Source: Gemmatimonadota bacterium
GTDB lineage: Bacteria > Latescibacterota > UBA2968 > UBA8231
NCBI GenBank assembly: GCA_026706505.1
Contig: JAPOYQ010000056.1
Span: 1-6,433, forward strand
Direction: 5' to 3'
Length of the DNA stretch: 6,433 nt
The notes under the pieces are model-generated. The model saw only the letters and a list, made by a program, of their open reading frames with translations. It made no database searches and had not been told where the DNA came from. Below, in pieces: positions 1 through 6,433 of this stretch (the first letter of the stretch is position 1; each line of letters opens with the position of its first letter). Made by a program: the position numbers and the translations under genes.

Positions 1-96
1 TGGCGACCGGCACAAGCGGTGTCGAAAGGTATCCATCAATGGGTTACTTAGGTGCCTTTGCCGCTTGGAGAATGCGCCCCCTGATGCAACCATTCC
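1..96. other. Sequence downstream of the gene block, nothing supported
   Basis: I see no strong hairpin followed by a T-run that would end transcription of the SGNH gene. On the minus strand a frame is open from an ATG at 93 to the left edge (31 codons, MVASGGAFSK...), with GAGG 9 bases before it, but its sequence resembles nothing I know and it is too short to call. Confidence 0.3.
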
Positions 97-2115
97 CTAC
101 GGCCTCAGTTGGTCCTCGACCATCCGCAAAAAACGCGTCTCTTGTCCAACCTCTCCCCCCACCAAACGAGCATATTCCCGCGCATCCTCCACCCGCCCAG
201 CCCAAACCAATTCTACCGCCAACGCCTGAAACAAACTCAACGCATAGCGGCGGCGAAAATCCTCGGCCAAAAAAGCGCGCTCCAAGTGTAGCAAGGCCAG
301 ATCGCGTTCTGCGAGAAGATGATAGAGTTGTCCCTTAACAAAATCGACGAAAGCTGCGCCCACCGCCGGATCGTGCGCGAGAAACCCCGCCTGTTTCAGC
401 GCGGCTCGCACCTCGTCCCGCTGCTCGTCACTAAGCGCCATCCCCTGCATCTTGATGCACCACCCCCACTGCACCGCCGCCCACAACCCGCGCCGCGTAA
501 ACGGCACTTCGCGGAGTGCAGCCGCGTAATAAACCTGCGCCCGCGCAAAATCCCGCTCGGTAAAAAGCTGATCCGCCACCGCTAACACCAACGGCCCTTT
601 CCGCCCTTCGGCTGAGCTCAGGTCGAAGCCCTGCTCGATCCACTGTTCGACGCCGCGCCGTTCTCCCAACGACAGCCGCTGCCCCTCCATGGCCGCCAGT
701 TGCCTGAGATAGTGCGCATTGTGCCCATTGTACTGATGCAAGGGCGCTTGCGCGAGCATCGCCCCCATCTTGTTGTACGCCACCACGCGCTCCACCGGCA
801 GGTCGCCCAAATCGCGCCGATACGCCTCCTCACTCCGCAGCAATCCCAAGTCAATGTCCTGCAATCCGGCGACGCTGTGGAGAACAGTCTGCGCCAACAA
901 AGCCTGCCCAGCAACAGAGAAGTGAACGTGATCCACCATCCACTCCCAACCCACGCCTTGCGCGGGCGCAGCGTTCACAAACGCAGTTTCCACATCCGCC
1001 AACACAGCTCCATGTTCTTTGGCGACTGCGCGAATCACCGCATTGTGCACCGTGGGAGCGCGCCACGGCATGGTGTCCAAATCCCGCGCCTTGCGAAAGG
1101 CCCGCTGCGCTTCGGCATCCCGTCCCAATCGTTCCAACGCCCGGCCTTGCAAATACCACAACCAAGCGTGTTCACTCGAAAGTGCCGCCGCTTGCTCCAA
1201 TTGCTGCAGCACATCCTCGGCATCATCCGGCGCAACGTAACCCCGCGTCAGTACCTGCGCCGCTTGCTCCACCCGCGCCTTCCACGCCTCATCCCCCTCC
1301 GTCGATCCCACCGGCGCAAATCCCGCATCATTCGCCGCGATAGTACACAGTACCAAGGGCACCTGCGCTCGTTCGCAGAGCCGACTCACGCGCCGCAAGT
1401 TATCCCGCAAATTCTGCTCAGCCGTCGCGCGACCAGAGCCGTGCAACGGTACCTCGCCGCGCGCAGCCGCCATTTTTATCAAATCCGTCGGCTCGTCCTT
1501 GGTCCCAATACTCTCTAGCAACCCATCCACCAGATGCGTCAAATGCAGTTGCCGCAAAAAGTACTGTAGTCGTTGGTGCCGCCCGGCCCCATACAACCCG
1601 TAAAATTCGTTATGCCCGGTATAGACGACGACCAGATCCGGCGACAGCACCAACGCATCTTCCACCACCTGCGCAACCGCAAAGCTGGCAATGGACGTAA
1701 TGCCCAAATTGACGACCTCCACCTCCCGCTCCGGCCACGCATCCGCCAGCATCTCCTGTAAAAAGGACGCCGCGGCCAAGCGTCGCGGATGGGGAAAACC
1801 CTGCACTGTGGAAGCACCGACAAAAACGACGCGATAGCGATTAGCCGACGCGGGCTCCACAAAAAAGTGCTCGCCCATCTGACCCGCCGCGGCCAGCTGG
1901 CCCTTGTATTGCGTGAAAAATCGCTGTGCATAAAACCGACTCGTCGCGCGTAGCGATTCGCCGCTCGCCTCGTCCTCGGCCAAAGTCACAACCAACGGCG
2001 ACGGCCCCAATCCCGGCATGAGCCGCAGCAAGCCCTCGGCCACCACCACCAAAGCCGCGCCGACCGCTACGGTCGCCAAACGCAAAAACCAGATTCTATT
2101 CTTCGCGTTCACCAT
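97..2115 (-). CDS. Membrane-anchored SGNH/GDSL-type hydrolase with TPR region
   Basis: A 672-residue protein starting at an ATG. Residues 9-30 form one hydrophobic helix, read as an N-terminal membrane anchor with the rest outside the cytoplasm. The SGNH blocks are visible in order: G100-A-S102 (block I, S102 the likely nucleophile), N136-L-G138 (block II), T166-G-H-N169-E-F-Y-G (block III, N169) and D395-H-V-H398 (block V Asp/His). Residues about 295-350 between blocks III and V are helical and TPR-like (WLWYLQGRALERLGRDAEAQ). From about 420 to the end the protein is mostly alpha-helical with repeat-like segments. Family knowledge: such proteins are esterases or O-acyltransferase-like enzymes acting on envelope polysaccharides or lipids; the substrate here is unknown. 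The start lies inside the 3' end of the glycosyltransferase gene (20-base overlap), with GGGGA 9 bases upstream, which suggests translational coupling and a shared job. The family call is firm; the exact reaction is not. Confidence 0.87.
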   Translation of the reverse strand: MVNAKNRIWFLRLATVAVGAALVVVAEGLLRLMPGLGPSPLVVTLAEDEASGESLRATSRFYAQRFFTQYKGQLAAAGQMGEHFFVEPASANRYRVVFVGASTVQGFPHPRRLAAASFLQEMLADAWPEREVEVVNLGITSIASFAVAQVVEDALVLSPDLVVVYTGHNEFYGLYGAGRHQRLQYFLRQLHLTHLVDGLLESIGTKDEPTDLIKMAAARGEVPLHGSGRATAEQNLRDNLRRVSRLCERAQVPLVLCTIAANDAGFAPVGSTEGDEAWKARVEQAAQVLTRGYVAPDDAEDVLQQLEQAAALSSEHAWLWYLQGRALERLGRDAEAQRAFRKARDLDTMPWRAPTVHNAVIRAVAKEHGAVLADVETAFVNAAPAQGVGWEWMVDHVHFSVAGQALLAQTVLHSVAGLQDIDLGLLRSEEAYRRDLGDLPVERVVAYNKMGAMLAQAPLHQYNGHNAHYLRQLAAMEGQRLSLGERRGVEQWIEQGFDLSSAEGRKGPLVLAVADQLFTERDFARAQVYYAAALREVPFTRRGLWAAVQWGWCIKMQGMALSDEQRDEVRAALKQAGFLAHDPAVGAAFVDFVKGQLYHLLAERDLALLHLERAFLAEDFRRRYALSLFQALAVELVWAGRVEDAREYARLVGGEVGQETRFLRMVEDQLRP

Positions 2116-3802
2116 GCCTCGGCTTCCCCATCATTGCGTGTACCCTCTCCAACGCCGCATATATATCCTCACGCGGTGCCGCCACCGCAGCCTGTTCAAG
2201 AACCTCGGCCGCCTGCTGATATTTCCCCAACCCCACATAGACGCCAGCCACATTGCTCCACACGTCAGCGCGTTCCCGCTCGTGCTCCAACACGTTCAGA
2301 AGAATGGGCAGCGCGCCGCGCAAATCGCCGCGCATCGCCCGCAATGAGCCGAGATTGAACCAAGCCTGCCAATACATCGAATCAAGCCGCGTGGCCTGTT
2401 CGTATTTTAGCAGCGCCAAATCGTAGCGCCCTTGTTGCAGGTAGGCATTGCCCAAATCGTTGTGCGTGGCGGCCTTGCCGCGCCCATCCATCGGCAGCAG
2501 ATCCCAATTCACCAACAGCACCAACAGAGCGAGAACAGCCGTCGGCAAAAGCGCTTGGCGCAAGGGTCGTTGCCGCCATCTCGCATATAGCCAGTTCCCC
2601 CCGTACGCAGCGAATAGAATCAGCAGCGGGACAATCGGCAGGCGATAGCGCGCCGCGACAAAAAAGGAAATTACCGCGAAGCTATAGCCGAGGACGAAAA
2701 GCACCGGCAGTGTAATACCCTGCCGCCGGATGTACACTATCAACCCCAGCAGCGCGAGGGGGCTTACCAAGCCAAAGGGAAAAGCCACCTCCCATTTCCA
2801 CAAGGTACCCGCGAGGACGCTTGAATACTTGCGCCAATAGTACATTTCCTGGTTGCGCTCTATTTCATCACCGCGCCAGAACTGGGCGATTTTTGCCGCC
2901 AGCAATCCTATGTAATCGAGAGTCGCATTCTGCATGTACTCAAGAGCCTGCCTGTAAAAGAACAGAGACTTGGACGAAGGGCGCGTAATCCCTTCCCGCA
3001 GCGGCAAGGCAACCAGTTCCTCCCACTCCCATCCCGGGCGCAGTGCGAGCGTCTGCGCGGCGTTTGCATTGTTCCCTATGTAGAAATTCACCCCTCCGTT
3101 ATAGGAGATCGGCACGAAGTCCCCACCGATGACGTAATTTCTCAGCGTTACCGGCGCAATCGCCAGCACCGCTCCTAGCAGAAAAGCAACGACTGCCAAC
3201 GCGGCCCTTTTCCGCAACCAATAAAACAACCAGATAGCCACGCCCGGAATCAAAGACGCGAGAATCGCCGCGGTAAGCGACGCCAGCCCCAGCGCAAAAC
3301 CCGCGGCTATAAAAATGGGTTTCGTCGGCCGCTCAACCGCGCGCATCAACAGCAAGAGACTTACAAGAGTGAGAAGAGTAGCAAGACCAGCCGGCAAAAG
3401 CCGAGCGTCAAAATAGATCAGCGGCCCGTACACCGCCGCAATGAGGCCGCCGATAAAACCAACGCCTGCCCCAAAAAGCCGCCGCCCAACCAAGTACAGC
3501 AACACACAGGTAAAGCTGCCGATTAGCGCCTGCGCAAAGCGGGATACGTAGTAAAAGGATTCTGAGAATGCGAGCTTGATTACGCCGAGGAAATAAGGAT
3601 AGAGCGGGGGTTGCCAGAACGGGCCTTGGCCGCGTCCCAACCAGTTGCCTGAGGCTAGACTAACCGCCTGTTCGGAATACGTAGCCGCGTCCACCGCCGG
3701 CATAGTAAAAAGAGGACTCGCCGACATCTGGAACGCATGCACCAAACGCAGACTCAGCGCCAGTACAAAGACGATCCCTCCCCAATGCCAGAGTCGCCTC
3801 AT
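2096..3802 (-). CDS. GT39/ArnT-like glycosyltransferase (GT-C fold) with C-terminal TPRs
   Basis: A 568-residue polytopic inner-membrane protein. About a dozen hydrophobic segments run from residue 8 to 432, followed by a soluble tail. Family-type motifs: D38-A-A-T-Y in the first outside loop (the usual place of the GT-C catalytic Asp), Q64-P-P-L-Y-P-Y, L220-R-N-Y before an outside loop with NGGVNFYIGNN at 235-245, and R385-Y-R-L-P in a late membrane segment. These fit PMT/ArnT-like enzymes that move a sugar from a polyprenyl-phosphate donor to a lipid, glycan or protein on the outer side of the membrane. Residues about 446-547 form three TPR repeats (HNDLGNAYLQQGRYDLALLKY and two more), which may recruit a partner or acceptor. 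The start has only a weak ribosome binding site (GAGAG) and lies 21 bases after the CBM9/PKD gene; the stop overlaps the SGNH gene by 20 bases. Donor and acceptor cannot be told from sequence. Confidence 0.88.
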   Translation of the reverse strand: MRRLWHWGGIVFVLALSLRLVHAFQMSASPLFTMPAVDAATYSEQAVSLASGNWLGRGQGPFWQPPLYPYFLGVIKLAFSESFYYVSRFAQALIGSFTCVLLYLVGRRLFGAGVGFIGGLIAAVYGPLIYFDARLLPAGLATLLTLVSLLLLMRAVERPTKPIFIAAGFALGLASLTAAILASLIPGVAIWLFYWLRKRAALAVVAFLLGAVLAIAPVTLRNYVIGGDFVPISYNGGVNFYIGNNANAAQTLALRPGWEWEELVALPLREGITRPSSKSLFFYRQALEYMQNATLDYIGLLAAKIAQFWRGDEIERNQEMYYWRKYSSVLAGTLWKWEVAFPFGLVSPLALLGLIVYIRRQGITLPVLFVLGYSFAVISFFVAARYRLPIVPLLILFAAYGGNWLYARWRQRPLRQALLPTAVLALLVLLVNWDLLPMDGRGKAATHNDLGNAYLQQGRYDLALLKYEQATRLDSMYWQAWFNLGSLRAMRGDLRGALPILLNVLEHERERADVWSNVAGVYVGLGKYQQAAEVLEQAAVAAPREDIYAALERVHAMMGKPRHGEREE

Positions 3803-3823
3803 AGGACTCTCAGTTCGACTGTT

Positions 3824-4918
3824 TTAGCGGACGATCACGTCCCACACCTTCGACATCCGCGCCTTTCCCTCGGGGCCTTCGACGTAGAGCGTGACTGTAT
3901 AGGTCGTCCCAGGCTCTGCGTACTGGTGGATGGGATGTTGCTCCGTCGAGGTGTTGCCGTCGCCGAAATCCCAACGCCATGAGCGGATATCCCCGTAGGA
4001 CAAATCCTTGAAAGCGACCAAGCGGCGTTCCACATCGAGGACGGTAAATTCCCATTGCGCCTCGACCGGGTCGCGAAAGGCTTTTTCCAGCGGCATCAGC
4101 CGGAAGCCGACCAGTTCGGAGGCATTGCCGAACATGGTCGTCTTGTGGGATAGGTTCCAAAAGCCCTCGAACTCCTGCTGTTTGACCTCCACATCATCGT
4201 AGTCGAGGATGCACCAAGTCAGGCCGATCAAGGCGCCTTCTTCGAGCTTCGACTCCACGGCGCGCTCTGGCCCGTCGGCGGAGGCGTAATCGAAAGGAGT
4301 GATCCAGAATTCGAGCGTGTAGTGCCCGCTGTCGCCCGGCGCAAAATCGTAGCGCGCCGCCGCATTGGCCCAAGGCAACTCGTAGATCCACTGATTGGCA
4401 CCCCAGACCATAGTCCAAGGTTTGCCGTCGGCCGGGGTCAGGACGTGGTAGTTCTGGGCGTGGACGCCGTGGAATTTGAAGTGGCCGTCGAGCCCCTCCA
4501 GCCCGTTGGTCTCCTTGTCCTCGCGCAGTTGGGGGATCAAAGGACCGCCGGATAAATCGCCATCGACGACGATCTCCAAAATGTCGTTGTGCAGATCGCG
4601 GTGGCTGAAATCCCAGTAGTCGTCATAGGCTTCGTAGAGAAAGTAGAGTCGGTTTAGTCCCTTGACCCAGCCGACGCGCATGGTGACGTCTAGATCGGTA
4701 GTATCAATCGGACTGTCGTGTACGGTGTCTTTCAACTGATCGATGCCGATGGCGTAGTCAGCAGGGACCATGCTCCAGTCGGATACATCCCCATCGACGC
4801 GGGGAATCTGATCGGCGGGGAATTGAAAAATTTTGAAGGTGGTATCCGGCCGTTCCAGTGCGGCTGCGGACAGTGCCCACAGCACGCCAACGGTTAGGAT
4901 CGCGCTGCACTTTTGCAT
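3824..4918 (-). CDS. Secreted CBM9-like/PKD-domain protein
   Basis: A 364-residue exported protein. The reading frame is open to an ATG at 4951, but that start would overlap the preceding gene and lacks the signal-peptide layout. The ATG at 4918 has GGAGGA 8 bases upstream and gives a typical signal peptide (MQKCSAILTVGVLWALSAAA, cleavage near residue 20). Residues about 40-275 resemble the CBM9-like/DOMON-type beta-sandwich found in bacterial surface proteins: V-D-G-D-x-x-D-W near the start, then alternating strands with many aromatic and acidic residues (LYFLYEAYDDYWDF, NDILEIVVDGD, GHYTLEFWITPFDYA). Residues about 295-364 form a PKD domain with the hallmark W-D-F-G-D-G-N and later a H-x-Y plus Y-T-V-T-L-Y-V strand. 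No catalytic domain is visible, so binding or scaffolding of a carbohydrate or surface partner is the likely role. It follows the enolase-superfamily gene by 16 bases and precedes the glycosyltransferase by 21. The ligand is unknown. Confidence 0.85.
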   Translation of the reverse strand: MQKCSAILTVGVLWALSAAALERPDTTFKIFQFPADQIPRVDGDVSDWSMVPADYAIGIDQLKDTVHDSPIDTTDLDVTMRVGWVKGLNRLYFLYEAYDDYWDFSHRDLHNDILEIVVDGDLSGGPLIPQLREDKETNGLEGLDGHFKFHGVHAQNYHVLTPADGKPWTMVWGANQWIYELPWANAAARYDFAPGDSGHYTLEFWITPFDYASADGPERAVESKLEEGALIGLTWCILDYDDVEVKQQEFEGFWNLSHKTTMFGNASELVGFRLMPLEKAFRDPVEAQWEFTVLDVERRLVAFKDLSYGDIRSWRWDFGDGNTSTEQHPIHQYAEPGTTYTVTLYVEGPEGKARMSKVWDVIVR

Positions 4919-4926
4919 GTGCCGGT

Positions 4927-4932
4927 TCCTCC
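4927..4932 (-). promoter_or_regulatory. Ribosome binding site of the CBM9-like/PKD gene
   Basis: GGAGGA on the minus strand, 8 bases before the ATG at 4918. It favours that start over the ATG at 4951, which lies inside the preceding gene, and it leads straight into a signal peptide. It sits in the 16-base gap just after the TGA (4937-4935) of the upstream gene. Confidence 0.8.
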
Positions 4933-4934
4933 GA

Positions 4935-6086
4935 TCAGATCCGGTTGTCATCGATATAATCCCAGTTGTAGGCTATCCCCAACCCAGGTTCCTGCGACAC
5001 GTGTACGCACCCTTCGTCGTCCATGGGATCGGCAATCTGATCGAGATGCTGAGGGCTCTCGTCGTAATCGCGCCCAGGCCGCAGGAGGCCGCGTTCGTAA
5101 TAGCGGCAAGTGGCCTCGGGGGCGGCCGCGGCCAAATGAACATGCGGGGCACCAACCCCGTGTATTTCGCACTGCACGCCGTAGAGCTGGCACAAGTTGA
5201 TCAGCTTCCAGCAGCCAGTGATACCGCCGTAGTTCACATCAATGCGCAGCATGTCGCAAGCCCCCTGCAACAGCCACTCGGCCCGAGCAAAGGGACCGCC
5301 CTTGACGTGTTCGGGGGAACAGATGGCGATGGAGGTCTGCTGCGTCAGGCGGCGATAGGACTCCACCCGCGTCTCGACCATCGGGTGTTCCAACCAGTAG
5401 TAGTTCAATTCTTCCAATTCCCGCGCAACCCACAGCGACTCCTCCAAGGTATAAACGCCGAACGGATCGAGCATCAGCACAATATCGTCGCCCACGGCCT
5501 CGCGCACGGCGCGACAAATCTCCACATCCTCCTTGGGAAACCCCGGCAGTTGCGGCGCTGGCTCCCGCGTGTGCGGATTCCAGCAGATGTTGGCGTGCAC
5601 CTTGAAGGCTTTATAACCGCGCGCTACGCATTCTCGCGCCAGATCTTCATACACTTCGGGACCGCCCAAGTTCGGGTACGTGCTAGCGTATGCTTCGACC
5701 TTGTCGCGGGTGCCGCCCAAGAGTTGGTACACGGGCATACCAGCTTTTTGTCCCGCCAAATCCCACAGCGCGCAATCGACAATGCCGAGCTCGTGTTCGG
5801 CGAGGCTGTGGCCAAACGTGGACATCTGATCCATCCAATGCCATAGCTTCTCGCGGTTTAGTGGATCCTCGCCGACTAGGAGGTTTTTGATGGCACCTTC
5901 CATAGTCGCCTTGTTGCCGCCCAGCATGTGCCCGGTGACGCCCTCGTCGGTGGAAATTCTGGTGATCGCACTAGTGCCTTCCACTTCCTCGTCGTCAATC
6001 CACACGCCATAGCCCCAGCGCGAGCCAGCACTTCGGCCGCGGTGTTTGGTGCGAAAATGAATGACTTCAACGTTGGTGATTTTCAC
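4935..6086 (-). CDS. Enolase-superfamily enzyme, mandelate racemase subgroup
   Basis: A 383-residue cytosolic enzyme of usual family length, with a GTG start. An N-terminal capping domain (about 1-125) precedes a TIM-barrel domain. The three metal ligands can be placed at D207 (MLDPFG), E233 (WLEHP) and E259 (SPEH), with the same 26-residue spacing as D195/E221/E247 of mandelate racemase. D283 (RIDVNYGG) and H309 (CEIHG) form the expected Asp-His dyad, and E331 sits where the racemase has its acid E317. The usual KxK at the end of the second barrel strand is K162-V-H164 here, so the second lysine is a histidine. Family knowledge: members abstract a proton next to a carboxylate, bind Mg2+, and are mostly sugar-acid dehydratases, racemases or epimerases. 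With one lysine missing and the Asp-His dyad kept, a sugar-acid dehydratase seems likelier than a racemase, but this is inference and no substrate can be named. It is the first gene of the block. Confidence 0.9.
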   Translation of the reverse strand: MKITNVEVIHFRTKHRGRSAGSRWGYGVWIDDEEVEGTSAITRISTDEGVTGHMLGGNKATMEGAIKNLLVGEDPLNREKLWHWMDQMSTFGHSLAEHELGIVDCALWDLAGQKAGMPVYQLLGGTRDKVEAYASTYPNLGGPEVYEDLARECVARGYKAFKVHANICWNPHTREPAPQLPGFPKEDVEICRAVREAVGDDIVLMLDPFGVYTLEESLWVARELEELNYYWLEHPMVETRVESYRRLTQQTSIAICSPEHVKGGPFARAEWLLQGACDMLRIDVNYGGITGCWKLINLCQLYGVQCEIHGVGAPHVHLAAAAPEATCRYYERGLLRPGRDYDESPQHLDQIADPMDDEGCVHVSQEPGLGIAYNWDYIDDNRI

Positions 6087-6155
6087 GATTTGTTCTCCTC
6101 AGAAACGGATGATCGAGCCCTAGCTCCCCAACTTCTTGACGCTGTTTGACATAAT
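6087..6155 (-). promoter_or_regulatory. Presumed promoter/leader region of the four-gene unit
   Basis: This is the only non-coding gap upstream of the block. I see no convincing sigma70-type -35/-10 pair: TATGTC at 6153-6148 is a possible -10, but nothing like TTGACA lies 16-18 bases before it. No Rho-independent terminator for the PIN gene is visible either, so read-through from the right is possible. The assignment rests on position only. Confidence 0.3.
6095..6100 (-). promoter_or_regulatory. Ribosome binding site of the enolase-superfamily gene
   Basis: GAGGAG on the minus strand, 8 bases before the GTG at 6086. It decides the start: GTG is used although no ATG lies near, and the protein then begins MKITNVEVI, the normal N-terminus of this family. 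Confidence 0.75.
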
Positions 6156-6433
6156 TCACCAAATAGTTTCAACTTCTGATTGCTGTATTCGATAATCCGT
6201 TGTGACGAGCGGTAAGCGGAGGTGCTGTTGCAGCAATCATGCGATCTGGCATATCGGGTATTTGATCGCGAGAAATACTTTCCAATTGTTCTGCAATCGC
6301 AAGGTCAAAAGGGACAACTTTGAGTCCTGAATCTGGTCGGTGCAATGTGGCTTTCAAGTCAATCAAATTTTGTCGGGACAATCGCTCTTTTTCAGTCAAG
6401 TATATAACTTCGACAATTGTTACTGATGACACA
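6156..6433 (-). pseudogene. VapC-like PIN-domain toxin, 5' partial and frameshifted
   Basis: The frame enters from beyond the right edge, so the N-terminus, with the first catalytic Asp, is not in the window; the GTG at 6432-6430 is internal. The visible part reads SSVTIVEVIYLTEKERLS, then VVPFDLAIAEQL, then DQIPDMPDRMIAATA, a typical PIN-domain (type II toxin-antitoxin, metal-dependent RNase) middle and C-terminal core with the acidic DMPDR motif. After ATA the frame turns into non-family sequence and stops at 6169. The next frame, from 6221, reads LRLPLVTTDYRIQQSEVETIW and stops at 6156-6158, which is exactly the expected PIN C-terminus with its conserved TxD. The break is therefore near 6221-6223. 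The joined sequence is about two residues short of the usual ATALxLxLPLVT spacing, which fits a 5-base loss; a single-base gain or a sequencing error would also restore the frame. The stretch is visibly more AT-rich than the neighbouring genes, a sign of separate origin. Any antitoxin gene would lie upstream, outside the window. Confidence 0.8.

Larger units (their letters stand above)
97..6086 (-). other. Predicted four-gene transcription unit
   Basis: Four genes on the same strand follow one another with gaps of 16 and 21 bases and then a 20-base overlap, with no room for internal terminators and no visible hairpin between them. Order of transcription: enolase-superfamily enzyme, secreted CBM9-like/PKD protein, GT39-TPR glycosyltransferase, SGNH-TPR hydrolase. 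Co-transcription is inferred from spacing only; an internal promoter inside the upstream coding regions is possible, especially ahead of the glycosyltransferase, whose own ribosome binding site is weak. Confidence 0.7.

Noticed and set aside
1..93. Possible start of a next gene on the minus strand (ATG at 93, open to the left edge)
   Set aside because: Only 31 codons are visible, with no recognisable sequence and only a modest GAGG site; this cannot be told from chance.
700..1518. Open frame of 272 codons on the plus strand opposite the SGNH gene
   Set aside because: It is rich in Arg, His, Pro and Gln, as expected from an antisense frame of a GC-rich gene; it has no domain, and the minus-strand gene has clear catalytic motifs.
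4919..4951. Upstream ATG at 4951 as the start of the CBM9-like/PKD gene
   Set aside because: It would add MTTGSDRRNRH ahead of an already complete signal peptide and overlap the preceding gene; the ATG at 4918 has a strong, well-spaced ribosome binding site.
4833..5846. Open frame of 337 codons on the plus strand opposite the enolase-superfamily gene
   Set aside because: It is the antisense shadow of a GC-rich gene with full family motifs on the minus strand; its own translation shows no recognisable domain, and it runs across the junction of two real genes.
6111..6126. Small inverted repeat GAGC-CCTA-GCTC as a terminator or operator
   Set aside because: The stem is only four base pairs with no T-run after it; this is expected by chance.
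1..6433. CRISPR array, insertion sequence, tRNA/rRNA or riboswitch
   Set aside because: No regularly spaced repeats, transposase motifs, terminal inverted repeats or RNA-gene signatures were seen on either strand, and the block is almost fully coding.

Overview
The window carries a compact, GC-rich (about 55-60% by eye) block of four protein genes, all on the minus strand. It is followed at the right edge by a clearly more AT-rich stretch holding a broken toxin-type gene. Gene style (a TPR-rich GT-C transferase, an SGNH hydrolase with a GHNEFYG motif, a secreted CBM9-like/PKD protein and a mandelate-racemase-type enzyme) suggests a Gram-negative, environmental, probably uncultivated bacterium of the Latescibacterota/Poribacteria/Planctomycetes-like kind. 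That placement is an impression only; there is no rRNA or marker gene here to test it.

Read in the direction of transcription (right to left), the layout is as follows. (1) 6433-6156: the 3' part of a VapC-like PIN-domain gene, cut by the window edge and frameshifted near its C-terminus. (2) 6155-6087: a 69-base gap that must hold the promoter or leader of the downstream genes if they start here; no convincing -35/-10 pair is visible. (3) 6086-4935: an enolase-superfamily (mandelate racemase subgroup) enzyme with a GTG start and a good ribosome binding site. (4) 4918-3824: a secreted protein with a CBM9-like beta domain and a C-terminal PKD domain; I move its start 33 bases in from the longest reading because of a strong ribosome binding site. 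(5) 3802-2096: a multi-pass GT39/ArnT-like glycosyltransferase with three C-terminal TPR repeats. (6) 2115-97: a membrane-anchored SGNH/GDSL-type hydrolase with a TPR region inside the catalytic domain and a long alpha-helical tail. (7) 96-1: no feature that can be supported.

Gaps of 16 and 21 bases and a 20-base overlap between successive genes indicate one transcription unit. The first two genes look like sugar-acid or carbohydrate use (a cytosolic dehydratase or racemase, and an exported carbohydrate-binding-type protein). The last two look like an envelope-glycan pair (a lipid-linked sugar transferase, and an anchored esterase or acyltransferase-like protein). Whether all four serve one process is inference. 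The best-supported oddities are the frameshifted PIN gene, with its C-terminus recoverable in the next frame, the KxH variant of the usual KxK motif in the enolase-superfamily enzyme, and the overlapping pair of TPR-bearing envelope proteins. I did not find a defence system, CRISPR array, insertion sequence, tRNA or rRNA.
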